A stretch of DNA of 13,316 nucleotides. Source: Bacillota bacterium. GTDB lineage: Bacteria; Bacillota; Clostridia; Christensenellales; Aristaeellaceae. The notes below the pieces were generated by a model, which had not been told where the DNA came from, searched no databases, and saw only the letters and a program-made list of their open reading frames with translations. Below, piece by piece: positions 6,465-13,316 of this stretch. How positions within the stretch are numbered: the stretch's first letter is position 1; every line of letters begins with the position of its first letter. Both the position numbers and the translations under genes were made by a program. The stretch is taken from positions 1 through 13,316 of the forward strand of contig JAEWNM010000199.1 in the NCBI GenBank assembly GCA_023392755.1, given 5' to 3'.

Positions 6465-7532
6465 ATGGCAGCCGACAGCAGCCGCACGGAGCGGGCGACA
6501 CCGCGAAAGCGGGAGGACGAGCGGAAAAAAGGCAATATATTTTTGAGCAAGGATGCCATAAGCGCCCTTTCCCTGCTTTCGCTTATCCTGCTGCTCAGAT
6601 TGGCCGGAGAACCCCTCATGGGCGGGATGCGGCGTGTTATGGTGGAGAGCTACAGCGCGCTGGCCACGGTGGACAGGCTGACCGCCCTGGACGCATCCAC
6701 CATCCTTGGCAGGTTTGCCCTCAACGCCATGTCGCTGATCCTGCCTGTAAGCGGTGCGGCCATGCTGTTGGGTGTGGCGCTGGGCGGCGTGCAGACGCGC
6801 TTCCTGTTCGCGGCAAGCCTATTGAAGCCCAAGTTCTCAAGGCTCAATCCTGTTTCGGGCATCAAGAACCTTTTTTCCGCAAAATCGCTGGTAGAGCTGG
6901 TCAAATCCATCCTGAAGGTCGGGGTGATAGGGGCTATCCTCTACAGTGATATCAGCGCCCGGGTTCTTCAAATTCGCAATATGCCGCTTGGCAGCCTGGA
7001 AAGCGGGGTTCTCTGGACGGGGGAAGCCGTATTCTCCATCACCACCAAAATCCTTATGTTTATGGTGATGTTTGCCGCCGCCGATTATTTTTACCAGTGG
7101 TGGGACCATGAGCGGAAGCTGAGAATGACAAAGCAGGAGGTTCGCGACGAGCAAAAGCGCATGGAGGGTGACCCGCATATCAAGGGCCGCATCCGGGAAG
7201 TGCAGCGCAGGATGGCCGTGATGCGCATGATGCACAAGGTGCCCACGGCGGACGTGGTCATCAGGAACCCTACCCACTTTGCGGTGGCACTGAAATACGA
7301 CCCCAAAAAGGACAAGGCGCCGGTAGTGGTGGCCAAGGGCGCGGACCAGATCGCCCTGACCATTGTGAGAATTGCAAAGGAAAGCAACGTATACGTTACG
7401 GAGAACAAGCCGCTGGCCCGCGGCCTGTATGAGGCCGTAGAGATCGGAATGCAGATACCCGAGGTGTTCTACAAGCCTGTTGCAGATATTATCGCCTTTA
7501 TTTACAAGCTCAAGAAGAGGACTGCCGGATGA
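6465..7532 (+). CDS. flhB: Flagellar export switch protein FlhB
   Basis: The 355-aa protein opens with a basic cytoplasmic segment (RTERATPRKREDERKKG). Four membrane helices (about 30-50, 85-112, 138-158 and 182-212) and a C-terminal cytoplasmic domain follow. That domain contains the autocleavage motif NPTH (N268-P269-T270-H271, in ADVVIRNPTHFAVALKYDP). Self-cleavage between Asn and Pro lets FlhB change substrate class from rod/hook to filament on a signal from FliK. The C-terminal part with ARGLYEAVEIGMQIPEVFYK is complete. There is a strong ribosome-binding site, GGGGGAGGTGG, before the ATG. The stop overlaps the flhA start (ATGA), so the two are probably coupled. Confidence 0.97.
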   Translation: MAADSSRTERATPRKREDERKKGNIFLSKDAISALSLLSLILLLRLAGEPLMGGMRRVMVESYSALATVDRLTALDASTILGRFALNAMSLILPVSGAAMLLGVALGGVQTRFLFAASLLKPKFSRLNPVSGIKNLFSAKSLVELVKSILKVGVIGAILYSDISARVLQIRNMPLGSLESGVLWTGEAVFSITTKILMFMVMFAAADYFYQWWDHERKLRMTKQEVRDEQKRMEGDPHIKGRIREVQRRMAVMRMMHKVPTADVVIRNPTHFAVALKYDPKKDKAPVVVAKGADQIALTIVRIAKESNVYVTENKPLARGLYEAVEIGMQIPEVFYKPVADIIAFIYKLKKRTAG

Positions 7533-9565
7533 AGAAACTGTTTGACAACATGCTGACCCTGTTTTTGATCGGCGTTATCTTCCTGCTGATCATACCGCTT
7601 GGCACAGGTCTGCTGGACGTGATGCTGATCATCAACATCGCGCTGTCGCTGACCATTCTTCTGATTGCCATGCACATCAAGGAAGCGCTGGAATTTTCGG
7701 TGTTTCCCTCGGTGCTTTTGATTACAACGCTTTTGCGCGTTGCGCTGAATGTTTCCTCCACAAGGCTGATCCTGGGCAACGGCGGCAACGCGGGCAAGGT
7801 AATACAGACCTTTGGCCAGTACGTTATCGGCGGCAATCCTGTGGTGGGCTTCATCATCTTCCTGATTATCGTGGTGGTGCAGTTCATTGTCATCACCAAG
7901 GGCGCGGAGCGCGTGGCGGAGGTGGCGGCCAGGTTTACACTGGATGCCATGCCCGGCAAGCAGATGGCCATCGACGCCGACCTGAACGCCGGCCTCATCA
8001 ACGATGATACGGCCAAAACGCGGCGGCAGAAGATACAGCGTGAGGCCGACTTCTACGGCTCCATGGACGGCGCCTCCAAATTTATCAAGGGCGATGCCAT
8101 CGTTTCCATTATAATATTGTTTATCAACAGCATCGGCGGCATCATCATCGGCATGGTGCAGGGCGGCGGCAGCTTTAACGACGTGCTGAACACGTTCATT
8201 ACCGCCACAGTGGGCGACGGCCTGGTTTCCCAGATTCCCGCGCTCTTGATTTCCACGGCCACGGGCATGGTGGTGACCAGGGCGGCATCCGTCAACAGCC
8301 TGAGCGAGGACCTGAAGACGCAGATCATATCCTATCCCATCGTGCTGATGATCACCGGCGGCGTTTTAATGGCCATGTCGGTGCTGCCGGGCTTTCCGGT
8401 GCTCATCCTGCTTACGGTAGGCGGCTCGCTTATACTGCTGGCCTCAAGGCTGCAAAGGAAAAAAGTGGTGTCCGTACCCGATGTGGAGCAGGATCTGCCT
8501 GTAAACGAGACGGAGTTCTATAAGAATACCGACAATATCTACTCCCTGCTGTCGGTGGAACCCATTGAGGTGGAGGTCGGCTACAGTCTGATTCCGCTGG
8601 TGGACGAAAGCAAGGGCGGCAACTTTATCAACCGCGTGGTGATGTTAAGGCGCCAGTTTGCCGAGGATATGGGCATGGTGGTGCCGGCGGTGACGCTTCG
8701 GGACAACGCGGAGCTGAACATAAACGAGTACGTTATCAAGATCAAGGGCGAGGAGGTAACCAGGGGCGAGGTGCTGGCCGACCATTACCTGGCCATGAAC
8801 GCCATCAGCGGCGCCCAGGATATTGACGGCATCGACACGCTGGAGCCAGCCTTCAAGCTGCCCGCCAAATGGATCACCGCGGACAACAGGGAGTTTGCGC
8901 AGATGAGCGGCTACACCATCATCGATCCCCTGTCGGTAATCGTCACCCACCTTTCGGAAATCATCAAAAGGCACGCCCATGAGCTGTTCACCCGCAAGGA
9001 CCTTGTCCATCTGCTGGATAACCTGCGCAAGACGCACAAGGAGCTTGTGGAGGACATCGTACCAAACGTGGTGCCCCATGTGGAGCTGCAAAAGGTACTG
9101 TGCAACCTGCTGTCCGAGCAGATACCCATACGCGATCTGCCTACCATACTGGAAACATTGAGCGAGCATCTGCCCACGGCGAAAGATACCGACCTTCTGA
9201 CCGAATACGTGCGCCAGGCGCTCAAGCGTACCATTACGCGCAAATTTGCCCAGGACGGCAGCCTGAAGGTGATCACGCTGAACCCCGAAATCGAAAACCT
9301 CATCATGGGCGGCGTGCGCAAAGCGGGCAACAACTCCTATGTGTCGCTGGAGCCCAACGTGCTACAAAACATTGTCAACTCCCACATGAAGGAGGAGAAA
9401 CGGCTCAAGGACCGCCTGAATGAAGTGGTGGTGCTCACCTCGCCCGTGGTGCGCTGCTATTACAAAAGGCTGATGGAGCAGTTTTCCTCCGAAGCGGTGG
9501 TGCTTTCCTTCAGCGAGATCAATCAGGACATCAATATTCAGGCGCTTGGTACCATCTCAATCTAG
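7529..9565 (+). CDS. flhA: Flagellar export gate ion-channel protein FlhA
   Basis: This 678-aa protein is the largest export-gate component. It uses the proton motive force and docks chaperone-substrate complexes. The N-terminal half (about residues 5-310) holds some eight membrane helices and the FHIPEP family signature around residues 70-110 (LLRVALNVSSTRLILGNGG). The conserved cytoplasmic loop follows, including DAMPGKQMAIDADLNAG and MDGASKFIKGDA with the ion-coupling Asp at residue 180. After the linker, the soluble export-platform domain (about 335-678) is complete, including LHLLDNLRKTHKELVEDIVP-like and REFAQMSGYTIIDP segments. The normal length and overlap with flhB support the start. 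The usual downstream flhF is absent; the sigma factor follows after a short gap. Confidence 0.97.
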   Translation: MKKLFDNMLTLFLIGVIFLLIIPLGTGLLDVMLIINIALSLTILLIAMHIKEALEFSVFPSVLLITTLLRVALNVSSTRLILGNGGNAGKVIQTFGQYVIGGNPVVGFIIFLIIVVVQFIVITKGAERVAEVAARFTLDAMPGKQMAIDADLNAGLINDDTAKTRRQKIQREADFYGSMDGASKFIKGDAIVSIIILFINSIGGIIIGMVQGGGSFNDVLNTFITATVGDGLVSQIPALLISTATGMVVTRAASVNSLSEDLKTQIISYPIVLMITGGVLMAMSVLPGFPVLILLTVGGSLILLASRLQRKKVVSVPDVEQDLPVNETEFYKNTDNIYSLLSVEPIEVEVGYSLIPLVDESKGGNFINRVVMLRRQFAEDMGMVVPAVTLRDNAELNINEYVIKIKGEEVTRGEVLADHYLAMNAISGAQDIDGIDTLEPAFKLPAKWITADNREFAQMSGYTIIDPLSVIVTHLSEIIKRHAHELFTRKDLVHLLDNLRKTHKELVEDIVPNVVPHVELQKVLCNLLSEQIPIRDLPTILETLSEHLPTAKDTDLLTEYVRQALKRTITRKFAQDGSLKVITLNPEIENLIMGGVRKAGNNSYVSLEPNVLQNIVNSHMKEEKRLKDRLNEVVVLTSPVVRCYYKRLMEQFSSEAVVLSFSEINQDINIQALGTISI

Positions 9566-9603
9566 AAGTGCGCTTTGCATAGAACATGGCGGGTGGGAAG
9601 AGC

Positions 9604-10377
9604 ATGAACTATTACAAGGATCAAACGAAAAAGGTGGACGAGCAAACCTGGCAGCGGTATGAAAAGACCAGGGATATCGGCCTGCGCAACGAAATCCTCA
9701 TGTCCTATCTGTATATTGTGACCTGCAGCCTGAAACGGTCGCAGATCCTTGCCGTCAGCCGGGACGATGTGGAGGATTTGGCCAACCATGGCATTCTGGA
9801 GCTTATCAACTGCATCGACCGGTACGACTACAAGCGCGGTGTGCAGTTCGACTCCTTTGCCTCCATCCGCGTTCGGGGCGCCATCATCGATTATCTGCGA
9901 AAGAAGGAATGGGTGCCAAGGGATATCCATCAAAAGATCAGGCTGGCCAACAAGGCAAGCCAGCAGATGCAAAACGAGCTGGGCAGGCCGCCCGGAGACA
10001 GCGAGCTGGCCCAGCGGCTGGATATGACGGAGGCGGAACTGAACAAGCTGCGCGTGGATGAGATGAGCTACCATGTGCTGGCGCTGGAGGAAACGCTGCC
10101 CCACGGCAATATATCTGTAATGGACGTCATTGAGGATACAACGGCAAAGACGCCGGAGCACAGGCTGATGGAGAAGGATTTCAAAAATCAGCTGGCTGCC
10201 TACATCGACACGCTGGATGAAAAGGAAAGAACGGTTATCTCCCTGTACTACTATGAGGAGTTGAAGCTTCGGGAAATTGCCTTTGTGCTGGGGCTGACCG
10301 TGCCCAGGGTATCGCAGATTCATTCCAAGGCCCTTTCAAAGCTCAGGGAGCGCATCGCCGAGTACATGAACGAATAA
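9604..10377 (+). CDS. fliA: Flagellar sigma-28 family RNA polymerase sigma factor (FliA/SigD/WhiG)
   Basis: This is a 257-aa alternative sigma factor that directs RNA polymerase to late flagellar promoters. Region 2 is at about residues 25-105, with DVEDLANHGILELINCIDRYD, FDSFASIRVRGAIIDYLRK and the boundary WVPRD. Region 3 is at about 110-155 (NKASQQMQNELGRPPGDSELA). Region 4, at about 200-255, carries the -35-binding helix-turn-helix (LREIAFVLGLTVPRVSQIHS). The upstream ATG at 9586 is also in frame. The ATG at 9604 is preferred because GGGTGGGAAG precedes it and MNYYKD is a plausible beginning. A matching promoter lies upstream of flgM, at 11888. B. subtilis calls this gene sigD, and there it lies after flhF, flhG and che genes that are absent here. 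Confidence 0.94.
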   Translation: MNYYKDQTKKVDEQTWQRYEKTRDIGLRNEILMSYLYIVTCSLKRSQILAVSRDDVEDLANHGILELINCIDRYDYKRGVQFDSFASIRVRGAIIDYLRKKEWVPRDIHQKIRLANKASQQMQNELGRPPGDSELAQRLDMTEAELNKLRVDEMSYHVLALEETLPHGNISVMDVIEDTTAKTPEHRLMEKDFKNQLAAYIDTLDEKERTVISLYYYEELKLREIAFVLGLTVPRVSQIHSKALSKLRERIAEYMNE

Positions 10378-10393
10378 AGGGGGAAGGCAGCAA

Positions 10394-11128
10394 ATGAACA
10401 ACGCCGTATATGCCGCAACCACCGGCCTTTTGAGCAGGGCCAGGGCGCTGGATGTGTCGGCCAACAACCTGGCCAACGCCGGCACCGCCGGTTTCAAGCG
10501 CGACGAGCTTCTGACCGCCACGTTCAACGAACAGGTGATGCTGCGTGTGGAGGGGAGCATGCAGGAAATCGGGGCGGGGACCCACGGGTCCATTGGCGAT
10601 GCCGTGTATACCGACCTTGCCCAGGGCGGGCTGGAAACCACGGGGAGAACGCTGGATTTTGCGCTTCTGGGCGACGGCTTCTTTGCCGTTCAGGACGGCC
10701 AGGGCGCGGACGGGCTGACCCGTAACGGCAGCTTTCTTGTGAATGCCGACGGCTTTTTGACCACGTCCACCGGCGCGTTTGTGCTGGGTGAAAACGGCAG
10801 GCTGCAGCTGGGCGCGGGGGAAATCGCCGTCAGCGAGGCGGGGGAAATCACTGTGGACGGGCGCAATGCAGGCACGCTTCTAATTGTCGTCCCCCAGGAG
10901 CCCGGCGACATCGCAAAGCAAGCCGACGGCACGTTTGACAGGCCCGGGGGCAACGGTGAATTCCAGGGCCGCATTCTGCAGGGGCACCTGGAGCGCGCCA
11001 ATGTAGACATGGTGGAGGAGATGTCGGCCATGATGGAGGCTTCCCGTGCCTTCCAGTCCTGCGGGCAGGTGCTGCGCATATTGGATACGGTGAACCAAAA
11101 GACGGTCAATGACGTCGGGCGCGCATGA
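10394..11128 (+). CDS. flgF: Flagellar rod / hook-basal body protein (FlgF/FlhO-like)
   Basis: The 244-aa protein has the rod-hook N-terminal signature (AATTGLLSRARALDVSANNLANAGTAGFKRDE). The mid-protein LLGDGFFAVQDGQGADGLTRNGSF motif and a C-terminal coiled helix (LERANVDMVEEMSAMMEASRAFQ) are also present. Such proteins are exported and polymerise into the rod that connects the motor to the hook. Gram-positive genomes usually encode a tandem pair, FlhO and FlhP, equivalent to FlgF and FlgG, and this is the first of such a pair. Which partner is proximal or distal cannot be decided from sequence alone. It is preceded by AAAGGGGGAAGG, 16 bases after the sigma factor stop, so it is probably co-transcribed with it. 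Confidence 0.85.
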   Translation: MNNAVYAATTGLLSRARALDVSANNLANAGTAGFKRDELLTATFNEQVMLRVEGSMQEIGAGTHGSIGDAVYTDLAQGGLETTGRTLDFALLGDGFFAVQDGQGADGLTRNGSFLVNADGFLTTSTGAFVLGENGRLQLGAGEIAVSEAGEITVDGRNAGTLLIVVPQEPGDIAKQADGTFDRPGGNGEFQGRILQGHLERANVDMVEEMSAMMEASRAFQSCGQVLRILDTVNQKTVNDVGRA

Positions 11129-11138
11129 CAGGCGCGCC
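11118..11138 (+). repeat. GC-rich inverted repeat across the flgF stop codon
   Basis: GGCGCGC at 11118-11124 and its exact complement GCGCGCC at 11132-11138 flank a 7-base loop containing the TGA stop. All seven pairs are G-C, so the RNA hairpin would be stable. No T-run follows, so this does not look like an intrinsic terminator. It may stabilise or separate parts of the transcript, or be chance in GC-rich sequence. Confidence 0.45.
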
Positions 11139-11170
11139 GCATTACCGGGGGATGAAAGGGGGGACCGCCA

Positions 11171-11869
11171 ATGATTAACGGTTTCTATGCGGCCAAGGCC
11201 GGGGCCAAGGTCTTTCAGACCAGCCTTGACATAACCGCCAACAACATCGCCAACGCAAACACCCAGGGGTACAAGGCGCAGACCGCAAGCTTTACCGACC
11301 TTGTATACACCAATGCCCAGGGCGGGGAGTTCCTTGCGGGCAACGGCGCGCGGCTTGCATCCACCTCTGTGCTGTCGGGGCAGGGCGGGCTTGGTCAGGA
11401 TGGGGAGCGGAGCGCGGCCATTGAGGGCGAGGGCTTCTTTGCCGTGCAAAACGCACAGGGCGATACGGTTTATACCAGGTCGGGAAGCTTTTCCCTTTCG
11501 GCTGAGGGGGAGGCGCGCTATCTGGTATCGGCGGACGGAGGATATGTGCTCAATCAGAACGGACAGCGCATCGCCCTGGAGGGCGAGGATATCCGGACGG
11601 CCATCCGGCAGGCAGCCCTGTATTCCTTTCCCAACCCCGATGCGCTGACGGCGCTGGGCAACAGCCGGTTTGCCGCCACGGAGGCGTCCGGGGATGCGGT
11701 CATCGACAACGCATCGCAATTGGTGGAAAGCGCCTATGAGCTGTCCAATGTGGACCTGGTTACGGAGATGACGCGCATGATGCTGGCCCAGCGCGGCTTC
11801 CAGTTTAACCTGCGCATGCTGCAAACCGCGGACGAGCTGGAGCAGGTTGTAAACAGCCTTAGAACATGA
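11171..11869 (+). CDS. flgG: Flagellar rod / hook-basal body protein (FlgG/FlhP-like)
   Basis: The 232-aa homologue of the preceding gene is the second of the tandem rod pair. It has the signature LDITANNIANANTQGYKAQT near the N-terminus, the motif EGEGFFAVQNAQGDTVYTRS in the middle, and the C-terminal helix LSNVDLVTEMTRMMLAQRGFQ followed by LQTADELEQVV. The C-terminus resembles FlgG more than the first gene does. Its role is building the distal rod that carries the hook. The ATG follows a purine-rich ribosome-binding site (AAAGGGGGG). It is the last gene before the sigma28-type promoter, so the operon read from upstream may continue into flgM without an obvious terminator. Confidence 0.85.
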   Translation: MINGFYAAKAGAKVFQTSLDITANNIANANTQGYKAQTASFTDLVYTNAQGGEFLAGNGARLASTSVLSGQGGLGQDGERSAAIEGEGFFAVQNAQGDTVYTRSGSFSLSAEGEARYLVSADGGYVLNQNGQRIALEGEDIRTAIRQAALYSFPNPDALTALGNSRFAATEASGDAVIDNASQLVESAYELSNVDLVTEMTRMMLAQRGFQFNLRMLQTADELEQVVNSLRT

Positions 11870-11887
11870 TGAGATTTTACATATGGC

Positions 11888-11914
11888 TAAACTTCCAGGG
11901 GAAATGATCGATAT
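11888..11914 (+). promoter_or_regulatory. Predicted sigma28 (SigD/FliA) promoter upstream of flgM
   Basis: The -35 element TAAA (11888-11891) is followed by exactly 15 bases and then the -10 element ATCGATAT (11907-11914). The known consensus for this sigma family is TAAA-N15-GCCGATAT. The match is 4/4 at -35 and 6/8 at -10, with the ideal spacer. It lies in the only intergenic gap of its kind before the late genes. Transcription would begin near 11921, leaving a very short leader before the flgM start at 11933. Confidence 0.85.
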
Positions 11915-11932
11915 ATAAAGCGGGTGATTAGA

Positions 11933-12238
11933 ATGAAAATCAATCGTGCGCAGATCGACAAGCTCTACGGCGCCATGATGGCGCAGAACCTTGCCGCATC
12001 CCAGAAAGACAGCAAAAAGCAGGCGGGCGTCGGCAAAGACAACCTGGTTTTGTCCAGCGCGGCCAAGGGTTATTCCGAACTGGACGGGGTTGTGAACATG
12101 GTGGTGAGCGAGGCGACAAAAGCCACCCCTGCCGAAAGGCTGTTGCTGCTGAAAAATGAGATCGCCCGGGGCAACTACCACGTTTCCGCCGAGCAAATCG
12201 CAGAGTCGATGCTCTTTGGCGTTGAGGCAAGGGAGTAA
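11933..12238 (+). CDS. flgM: Anti-sigma-28 factor FlgM
   Basis: The 101-aa protein matches the FlgM family. It has a short KINRAQIDKLYG beginning, a disordered hydrophilic N-terminal half, then DNLVLSSAAKGYSEL and the C-terminal sigma-binding helices (PAERLLLLKNEIARGNYHVS, AEQIAESML). FlgM binds and blocks the sigma28 factor until the hook is finished, and is then exported through the flagellum. A GTG at 11924 is also in frame, but the ATG at 11933 fits the predicted transcription start near 11921 and the family N-terminus. The ribosome-binding site (GGGTGA) is modest. The promoter at 11888 implies that the sigma factor drives its own inhibitor. flgN starts 8 bases after the stop. Confidence 0.92.
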   Translation: MKINRAQIDKLYGAMMAQNLAASQKDSKKQAGVGKDNLVLSSAAKGYSELDGVVNMVVSEATKATPAERLLLLKNEIARGNYHVSAEQIAESMLFGVEARE

Positions 12239-12246
12239 GCGGCCCT

Positions 12247-12678
12247 ATGAGCGATTTGCCGGGCCTCAAAGACGTGCTTGACGCGCAATGCGCCGTTCAG
12301 CAAAAGCTTCTGTCGCTGGAAGAGGAGAAGACGGGTGCGCTCCTTTCGGGCGATGTTCAGGTGCTTGTGCCCCTGCTGAACAGCCAGCAGGCGCTGCTGG
12401 CCAAATGCAGGGAGCTGGAAAAGCAGCGGAGCGCCCTTTGCAGCGATACGGGCTATTCAACCCTGAAGGAACTTGTCAATTCGGGCGGGGAATACGAGTC
12501 GCTTCTGGGCGGCGTTTATCTGGAGCTGTCCTCCGTTGTGACAAAGCTGAAAAAAAAGTGCGCGCAAAATAAAAAGCTTCTGGATACGCGCCTTGCCACC
12601 ATAAAATTTCTGACAGGCCGCATGGAGCAGGAGCCGGGCGCCGCCACCTACAAAAAGAATGCGCCGGCTAAGGGCTGA
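12247..12678 (+). CDS. flgN: Flagellar export chaperone FlgN
   Basis: The 143-aa protein is predicted to be mostly helical, with heptad-like leucines (LLSLEEEKTGALLSGDVQVL and LLNSQQALLAKCRELEKQR). It belongs to the FlgN family of type III chaperones, which bind the C-termini of the hook-filament junction proteins FlgK and FlgL and pilot them to FlhA. Sequence conservation in this family is weak, so the call depends also on position between flgM and flgK, the conserved order in Bacillota. The AAGGGAG ribosome-binding site lies in the end of flgM. The C-terminal tail is Lys-rich. Confidence 0.85.
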   Translation: MSDLPGLKDVLDAQCAVQQKLLSLEEEKTGALLSGDVQVLVPLLNSQQALLAKCRELEKQRSALCSDTGYSTLKELVNSGGEYESLLGGVYLELSSVVTKLKKKCAQNKKLLDTRLATIKFLTGRMEQEPGAATYKKNAPAKG

Positions 12679-12708
12679 CAGGCGGACGAGAGGAAGAAAC
12701 GGTAAGAA

Positions 12709-13316
12709 ATGAGAGCGACTTTTTACGCGTTTGAAGCCGCGAAAAGCGGCCTGACGGCAGCCCAGGCCGGGCTGGATATAACGGCGAACAACATTGCCAA
12801 TCAGTCCACCCAGGGCTACAGCAGGCAGGTTGTGGAGCAGGCCGCCGCCCATCACAGCGGCGACCGTTACAGGCTGGCGCAGAACAATGTCCAATCCTAC
12901 AGCATGGGTGTTGACCTAAAAGGCATCGGGCAGATGCGGGACCAGTTTCTTGACCTGCGCTTCCGCAGCGCCAACGCACAGAACAGCGGCACCGCAAGAA
13001 CGCTTTCGATACTCACCGATATGGAAAACAGCCTGGACGAGACACAAACCGACGGGCTGAACGTAATGCTGCAGGACTTGTACGCGCAATTGCAAACCCT
13101 GTCGCAAAACGCCGGCGAGGTGGAGTTTTCCAGCTTAACGCGCTCCAGTGCCCAAAAGGTGACGCAAACCATCAACCATTACGCGGCTCAGCTGAAAAAC
13201 GTACGCGATCAGGAAATGGACGCCATAGACATCGGCGTGCGAGAAATCAACACGCTGCTGGGCAAGATCGATACCGTCAACCACAATATTCAGCTGGCAA
13301 CGCTCCAGCACAATTC
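12709..13316 (+). CDS. flgK: Hook-associated protein 1 FlgK, N-terminal part (runs off the window)
   Basis: About 202 codons of an open frame are present from the ATG at 12709 to the right edge, and no stop occurs. The start MRATFYAFEAAKSGLTAAQ and the conserved LDITANNIANQSTQGYSRQV are the FlgK N-terminal D0 signature. The next part (MGVDLKGIGQMRDQFLDLRF) is typical of FlgK and separates it from rod proteins. The long helical segment that follows (about residues 85-200) fits the D1 domain. FlgK forms the junction between hook and filament and is a FlgN client. The nearest ribosome-binding-like stretch, GAGAGGAAG, is about 12 bases upstream, somewhat far. The usual Pro in NTPGYSRQ is Gln here. 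Confidence 0.95.
   Translation, partial: MRATFYAFEAAKSGLTAAQAGLDITANNIANQSTQGYSRQVVEQAAAHHSGDRYRLAQNNVQSYSMGVDLKGIGQMRDQFLDLRFRSANAQNSGTARTLSILTDMENSLDETQTDGLNVMLQDLYAQLQTLSQNAGEVEFSSLTRSSAQKVTQTINHYAAQLKNVRDQEMDAIDIGVREINTLLGKIDTVNHNIQLATLQHN

Noticed and set aside
5501..6619. Long 372-aa minus-strand open frame across fliR
   Set aside because: It is rich in His, Gln and Arg, as is typical of the complement of hydrophobic membrane-protein codons. The + strand genes fliQ, fliR and flhB explain the region.
13015..13022. ACCGATAT inside flgK, resembling a sigma28 -10 element
   Set aside because: The -35 position reads AAGA, with no TAAA at the required spacing.
1..13316. CRISPR arrays, insertion sequences, tRNA or rRNA genes, toxin or defence genes
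   Set aside because: No regularly spaced repeats, transposase motifs or RNA gene structures were seen. The window is almost fully accounted for by flagellar genes.

Overview
The window is a dense, single-strand flagellar gene cluster. All eighteen protein genes lie on the + strand, with gaps from about 4-bp overlaps up to about 70 bp. The gene content and order (fliK-flgD-flgE-flbD-fliM-fliY-fliO-fliP-fliQ-fliR-flhB-flhA-sigma28-rod-rod-flgM-flgN-flgK) match the fla/che and late flagellar regions of Gram-positive Bacillota. Three features point the same way: a FliY with CheC phosphatase motifs in place of a short FliN, a FlbD/SwrD protein, and very short FlgD and FlgE. The GC content looks fairly high, which suggests a GC-rich member of the Clostridia. 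I cannot place the genus.

Layout. (1) 1-1527: the end of a probable hook-length gene (fliK), then the hook cap scaffold flgD and the hook protein flgE. (2) 1591-4164: flbD/swrD and the switch proteins FliM and FliY. (3) 4201-9565: the type III export apparatus fliO, fliP, fliQ, fliR, flhB and flhA, with 4-bp ATGA overlaps at fliO/fliP and flhB/flhA. (4) 9604-10377: the flagellar sigma factor (FliA/SigD family). (5) 10394-11869: two rod/basal-body proteins (FlgF/FlhO-like and FlgG/FlhP-like). (6) 11888-13316: a good sigma28-type promoter followed by the anti-sigma factor flgM, the chaperone flgN and the start of the hook-associated protein flgK, which runs off the window.

How it works together. 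The export genes build the secretion gate that exports rod, hook and filament subunits. FliM and FliY form the rotor switch that reads CheY-P, and FliY probably also dephosphorylates it. The sigma factor encoded at 9604 should recognise the promoter at 11888-11914. That promoter drives its own inhibitor FlgM plus late assembly genes, and is the usual autoregulatory checkpoint after hook completion.

I see no cryptic or novel defence, mobile or RNA system here. The notable points are the well-matched sigma28 promoter, a FliY without the N-terminal CheY-binding peptide and with a long Pro/Ala linker, a FliM with an altered GGXG motif, and several genes usually found in this cluster that are absent (fliL/motAB, cheY, flhF-flhG and the che genes). 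No intergenic stretch exceeds 300 bases.
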